From positions 1-17,474 of the forward strand of contig NZ_DGDC01000037.1 of the NCBI RefSeq assembly GCF_002385225.1: DNA of 17,474 nt, read 5' to 3'. Under the pieces are notes generated by a model. It did not search any database, was not told where the DNA came from, and saw only the letters and a list, made by a program, of their open reading frames with translations. Shown one piece after another: positions 15,860 through 17,474 of the stretch. A program made the translations under genes and the position numbers. Positions within the stretch are counted from its first letter, which is position 1; every line of letters starts with the position of its first letter. This DNA is from Psychrobacter sp. UBA3962 (GTDB lineage Bacteria > Pseudomonadota > Gammaproteobacteria > Pseudomonadales > Moraxellaceae).

Positions 15860-16624
15860 ATGAAAGTATTAACTTACTTAATTAATCTAGATGGCAGTGA
15901 CAAGCGACTTGAACGCTCCACCGAACAGCTACAGCAGCAAAACTGGGACTTTGAAAGAGTATCAGCCTATGATGGCCGAGGTAGAGCCTTGTCTGACTTC
16001 GCAGATTATGATGACAAGCAAACTCGCATCAATTTAGGCCGCAGTCTTCTCAACTCAGAAATTGGCTGTTATTTAAGTCATTATAAGTGTGCACAAAAGT
16101 TTCTTGAAACTGATGCCGATATGCTAGTAGTGCTAGAAGATGACATGAAGATGGCTGAGGCTTTTGCACCAGTAGTAAAAGATACTTTAGCGTATTTGCA
16201 CGCGCATCCGGAACTTGACTGGTATTTGGTAAACATTGCTGCCAAAAAGAAAAAATTGGCTAAAGATATTACTAGCTTCAATGAGCATACTCTCTGGCAT
16301 GCTTACTACTTCCCTATTCGTGGTCTGGGCTTGATTTGGTCACGCAAAGGCGCTGAAGAATTCATTAAGCGAGGTAAACCCATTACTATGCCGGTCGATA
16401 TCTTTTTCCAAAGGTGGCTTAGTCAAAATGGTAAGGGTTTAGGCATTTGGCCAGCAGTAATAAGCCCTATGGGAATTGATAGTGACATATTAGGGACTCA
16501 GGCCACTGATAATATTAAGCGTAAAGAAAAAGAAGGCCGAGATGGCAGTTATAATCTAAAAAAACAAAAAAGAATGCTTCAAGATAAAGCGGCGGCAGTT
16601 AAGCATCTTTATTTAAATAAATAA
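15860..16624 (+). CDS. Glycosyltransferase family 25 (LOS biosynthesis)
   Basis: This is a GT25-type transferase, a family that includes LOS galactosyltransferases of the LgtB/LgtE/Lex type from Neisseria and Haemophilus. It has the first-strand signature INLDGSDKRLER (8-19), FERVSAYDGRGR (31-42), SEIGCYLSHY (66-75), and the metal-binding VVLEDD (90-95), followed by a central SRKGAEEFI helix. It has no signal peptide, so it works at the cytoplasmic face of the inner membrane. The length of 254 residues is typical. Galactose or a related hexose is the usual donor sugar in the family, but donor and linkage cannot be read from the sequence. It lies 30 bp after the Stealth gene and 30 bp before a second, clearly divergent GT25 gene. 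The upstream SD is weak. Confidence 0.9.
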   Translation: MKVLTYLINLDGSDKRLERSTEQLQQQNWDFERVSAYDGRGRALSDFADYDDKQTRINLGRSLLNSEIGCYLSHYKCAQKFLETDADMLVVLEDDMKMAEAFAPVVKDTLAYLHAHPELDWYLVNIAAKKKKLAKDITSFNEHTLWHAYYFPIRGLGLIWSRKGAEEFIKRGKPITMPVDIFFQRWLSQNGKGLGIWPAVISPMGIDSDILGTQATDNIKRKEKEGRDGSYNLKKQKRMLQDKAAAVKHLYLNK

Positions 16625-16654
16625 CTTTTAGATAAACAATACAGCGATCAAATT

Positions 16655-17422
16655 ATGAAGAAGTTTGTTATTAGCTTGACCTCTGCCTTAGACCGTAGAC
16701 AGCATATTCAATCTGAATTTGATAAACATGATGTCTCATTTGAATTCTTTGATGCCTTAACGCCAGATGTTGCTATTCCTTACGCGCAAACAATGGGGCT
16801 GGACTTATCTTCTGCCAAATTAACCGCTGGGGAAGTTGCCTGTATGATGAGTCATGTGGCTATTTGGGAAAAGATGGTTAGTGAAGACTTGCCATATGCC
16901 ACCATTTTTGAAGATGATATTTATTTGGGAGAAGATGCGGCAGTCCTTCTAAACAACACAGATTGGATTAAGCCTGATTGGCATATCATAAAAATTGAAG
17001 CTTTCACCAAAAAAACTTATTTGGGCAGCAAAACTCATGAAGTCCTACCTAATAAACGTCATATCGCTCAGTTAAAAGGCAAGAACTTGGGCACAGCCGG
17101 ATATATCTTGTCTAAAAAAGGGGCCAAGATCTATTTAGATTACATCAAAAGCCATGCTTTATTACCGTTAGATAGACTCATGTTTGAAGACTTTATAAAT
17201 CAAGGTTCTGAACCTGTACAGCAGCTTGTCCCTGCTTTGTGTGTTCAAGAGATGATTTTATACAAGCACAATCCCTCTTTACCTAGTGCTCTGCTAAAGG
17301 AACGTAAAGAACGTATGAAGGCGGAAAAACAAAAAGGCATGGCCAAAGTTAACAAGGAAGCCAGCAGGCTCATTACTCAAGCCAAAAAGGCACTTTTTGC
17401 TAAAGAAGTCGCTTTTAAATAA
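16655..17422 (+). CDS. Glycosyltransferase family 25, second copy (LOS biosynthesis)
   Basis: The protein shows the standard GT25 landmarks: FVISLTSALDRRQHI (4-18), FEFFDALTP (29-37), LTAGEVACMMSH (56-67), and the acidic ATIFEDDIYLG (82-92). An LGTAGYILSKKGAK segment corresponds to the C-terminal substrate region. It is closer in style to Lgt/Lex LOS galactosyltransferases than its upstream neighbour. The two differ across most of their length, so they probably add different residues or linkages. The last 40 or so residues form a Lys/Arg-rich amphipathic helix (ERKERMKAEKQ onwards) that may hold the enzyme to the membrane. No good SD is seen, so translation may be coupled to the upstream gene. 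It is the last gene before a hairpin, so it probably ends the operon. Confidence 0.92.
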   Translation: MKKFVISLTSALDRRQHIQSEFDKHDVSFEFFDALTPDVAIPYAQTMGLDLSSAKLTAGEVACMMSHVAIWEKMVSEDLPYATIFEDDIYLGEDAAVLLNNTDWIKPDWHIIKIEAFTKKTYLGSKTHEVLPNKRHIAQLKGKNLGTAGYILSKKGAKIYLDYIKSHALLPLDRLMFEDFINQGSEPVQQLVPALCVQEMILYKHNPSLPSALLKERKERMKAEKQKGMAKVNKEASRLITQAKKALFAKEVAFK

Positions 17423-17426
17423 TTTT

Positions 17427-17447
17427 GTCCTAACTATTTATTAGGAC
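17427..17447 (+). terminator. Stem-loop at the end of the LOS block, probable weak terminator
   Basis: GTCCTAA (17427-17433) pairs perfectly with TTAGGAC (17441-17447) around a 7-base AT-rich loop, 4 bp after the last stop codon. The sequence after it (TAATTACTAG) has no long T run, so termination may be partial. Confidence 0.5.
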
Positions 17448-17453
17448 TAATTA

Positions 17454-17474
17454 CTAGGGCGTGTCCCTAATTTG
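17454..17474. mobile_element. Possible insertion-sequence end at the window edge
   Basis: The last bases read CTAGGGCGTGTCCCTAATTTG, with a TAGGG/CCCTA palindrome at 17455-17469. A GGG-CGTGTCCC start beside an operon's end resembles terminal repeats of IS5-like elements, but only 21 bases are visible and no transposase can be seen. Confidence 0.2.

Noticed and set aside
1..17474. CRISPR array, tRNA or rRNA genes
   Set aside because: No regularly spaced direct repeats, no cloverleaf with conserved T-arm sequence and no rRNA-like stretch were seen on reading both strands.

Overview
The window looks like chromosome of a gamma-proteobacterium of the family Moraxellaceae, most likely Psychrobacter or a close relative. 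The basis is the moderately AT-rich sequence and the style of its HrpA, SohB, AspRS and lipid A acyltransferase-like proteins. This placement is recall of protein families, not a database result.

Layout. (1) 1-1061, plus strand: a putative zinc metallopeptidase with a C-terminal ricin-like beta-trefoil; its N-terminus is missing or displaced. (2) 1099-8331, minus strand: an alpha/beta-hydrolase lipoprotein followed by a DUF1543 protein, then the DEAH-box helicase hrpA followed 38 bp later by a protein resembling alpha-glutamyl/putrescinyl thymine pyrophosphorylase clade 3. A strong intrinsic terminator (1099-1129) ends the hrpA unit. (3) About 8561-9800, minus strand: an IS200/IS605-type element carrying only tnpB (IS1341-like), with imperfect hairpins at both ends, inserted between sohB and the hydrolase gene. 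(4) 9850-10848, minus strand: the S49 peptidase sohB, divergent from aspS (11104-12909, plus strand), with a promoter-rich 255-bp spacer between them. (5) 13034-17422, plus strand: five close-set genes for surface glycolipid synthesis: an LpxL/HtrB-type acyltransferase, a DxD glycosyltransferase, a Stealth-family sugar-phosphate transferase and two GT25 glycosyltransferases. A hairpin follows at 17427-17447, and a possible insertion-sequence end sits at the window edge.

How the genes work together. The 3' block reads as one lipooligosaccharide (LOS) assembly operon. The acyltransferase acts on lipid A, and the four transferases would build the outer oligosaccharide. The Stealth protein suggests that at least one linkage is a phosphodiester. 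AspRS has the residues (His31, Gly82) associated with non-discriminating enzymes, so it may also charge tRNA-Asn for GatCAB amidation. The remaining genes are housekeeping (hrpA, sohB) or poorly characterised.

The points most worth a second look are the metallopeptidase-lectin protein, the TnpB with Gly-Asp where the RuvC-II glutamate normally sits, the thymine-pyrophosphorylase-like protein beside hrpA, the SohB without a membrane anchor, and the Stealth/GT25 LOS block. I saw no rRNA, tRNA or CRISPR array.
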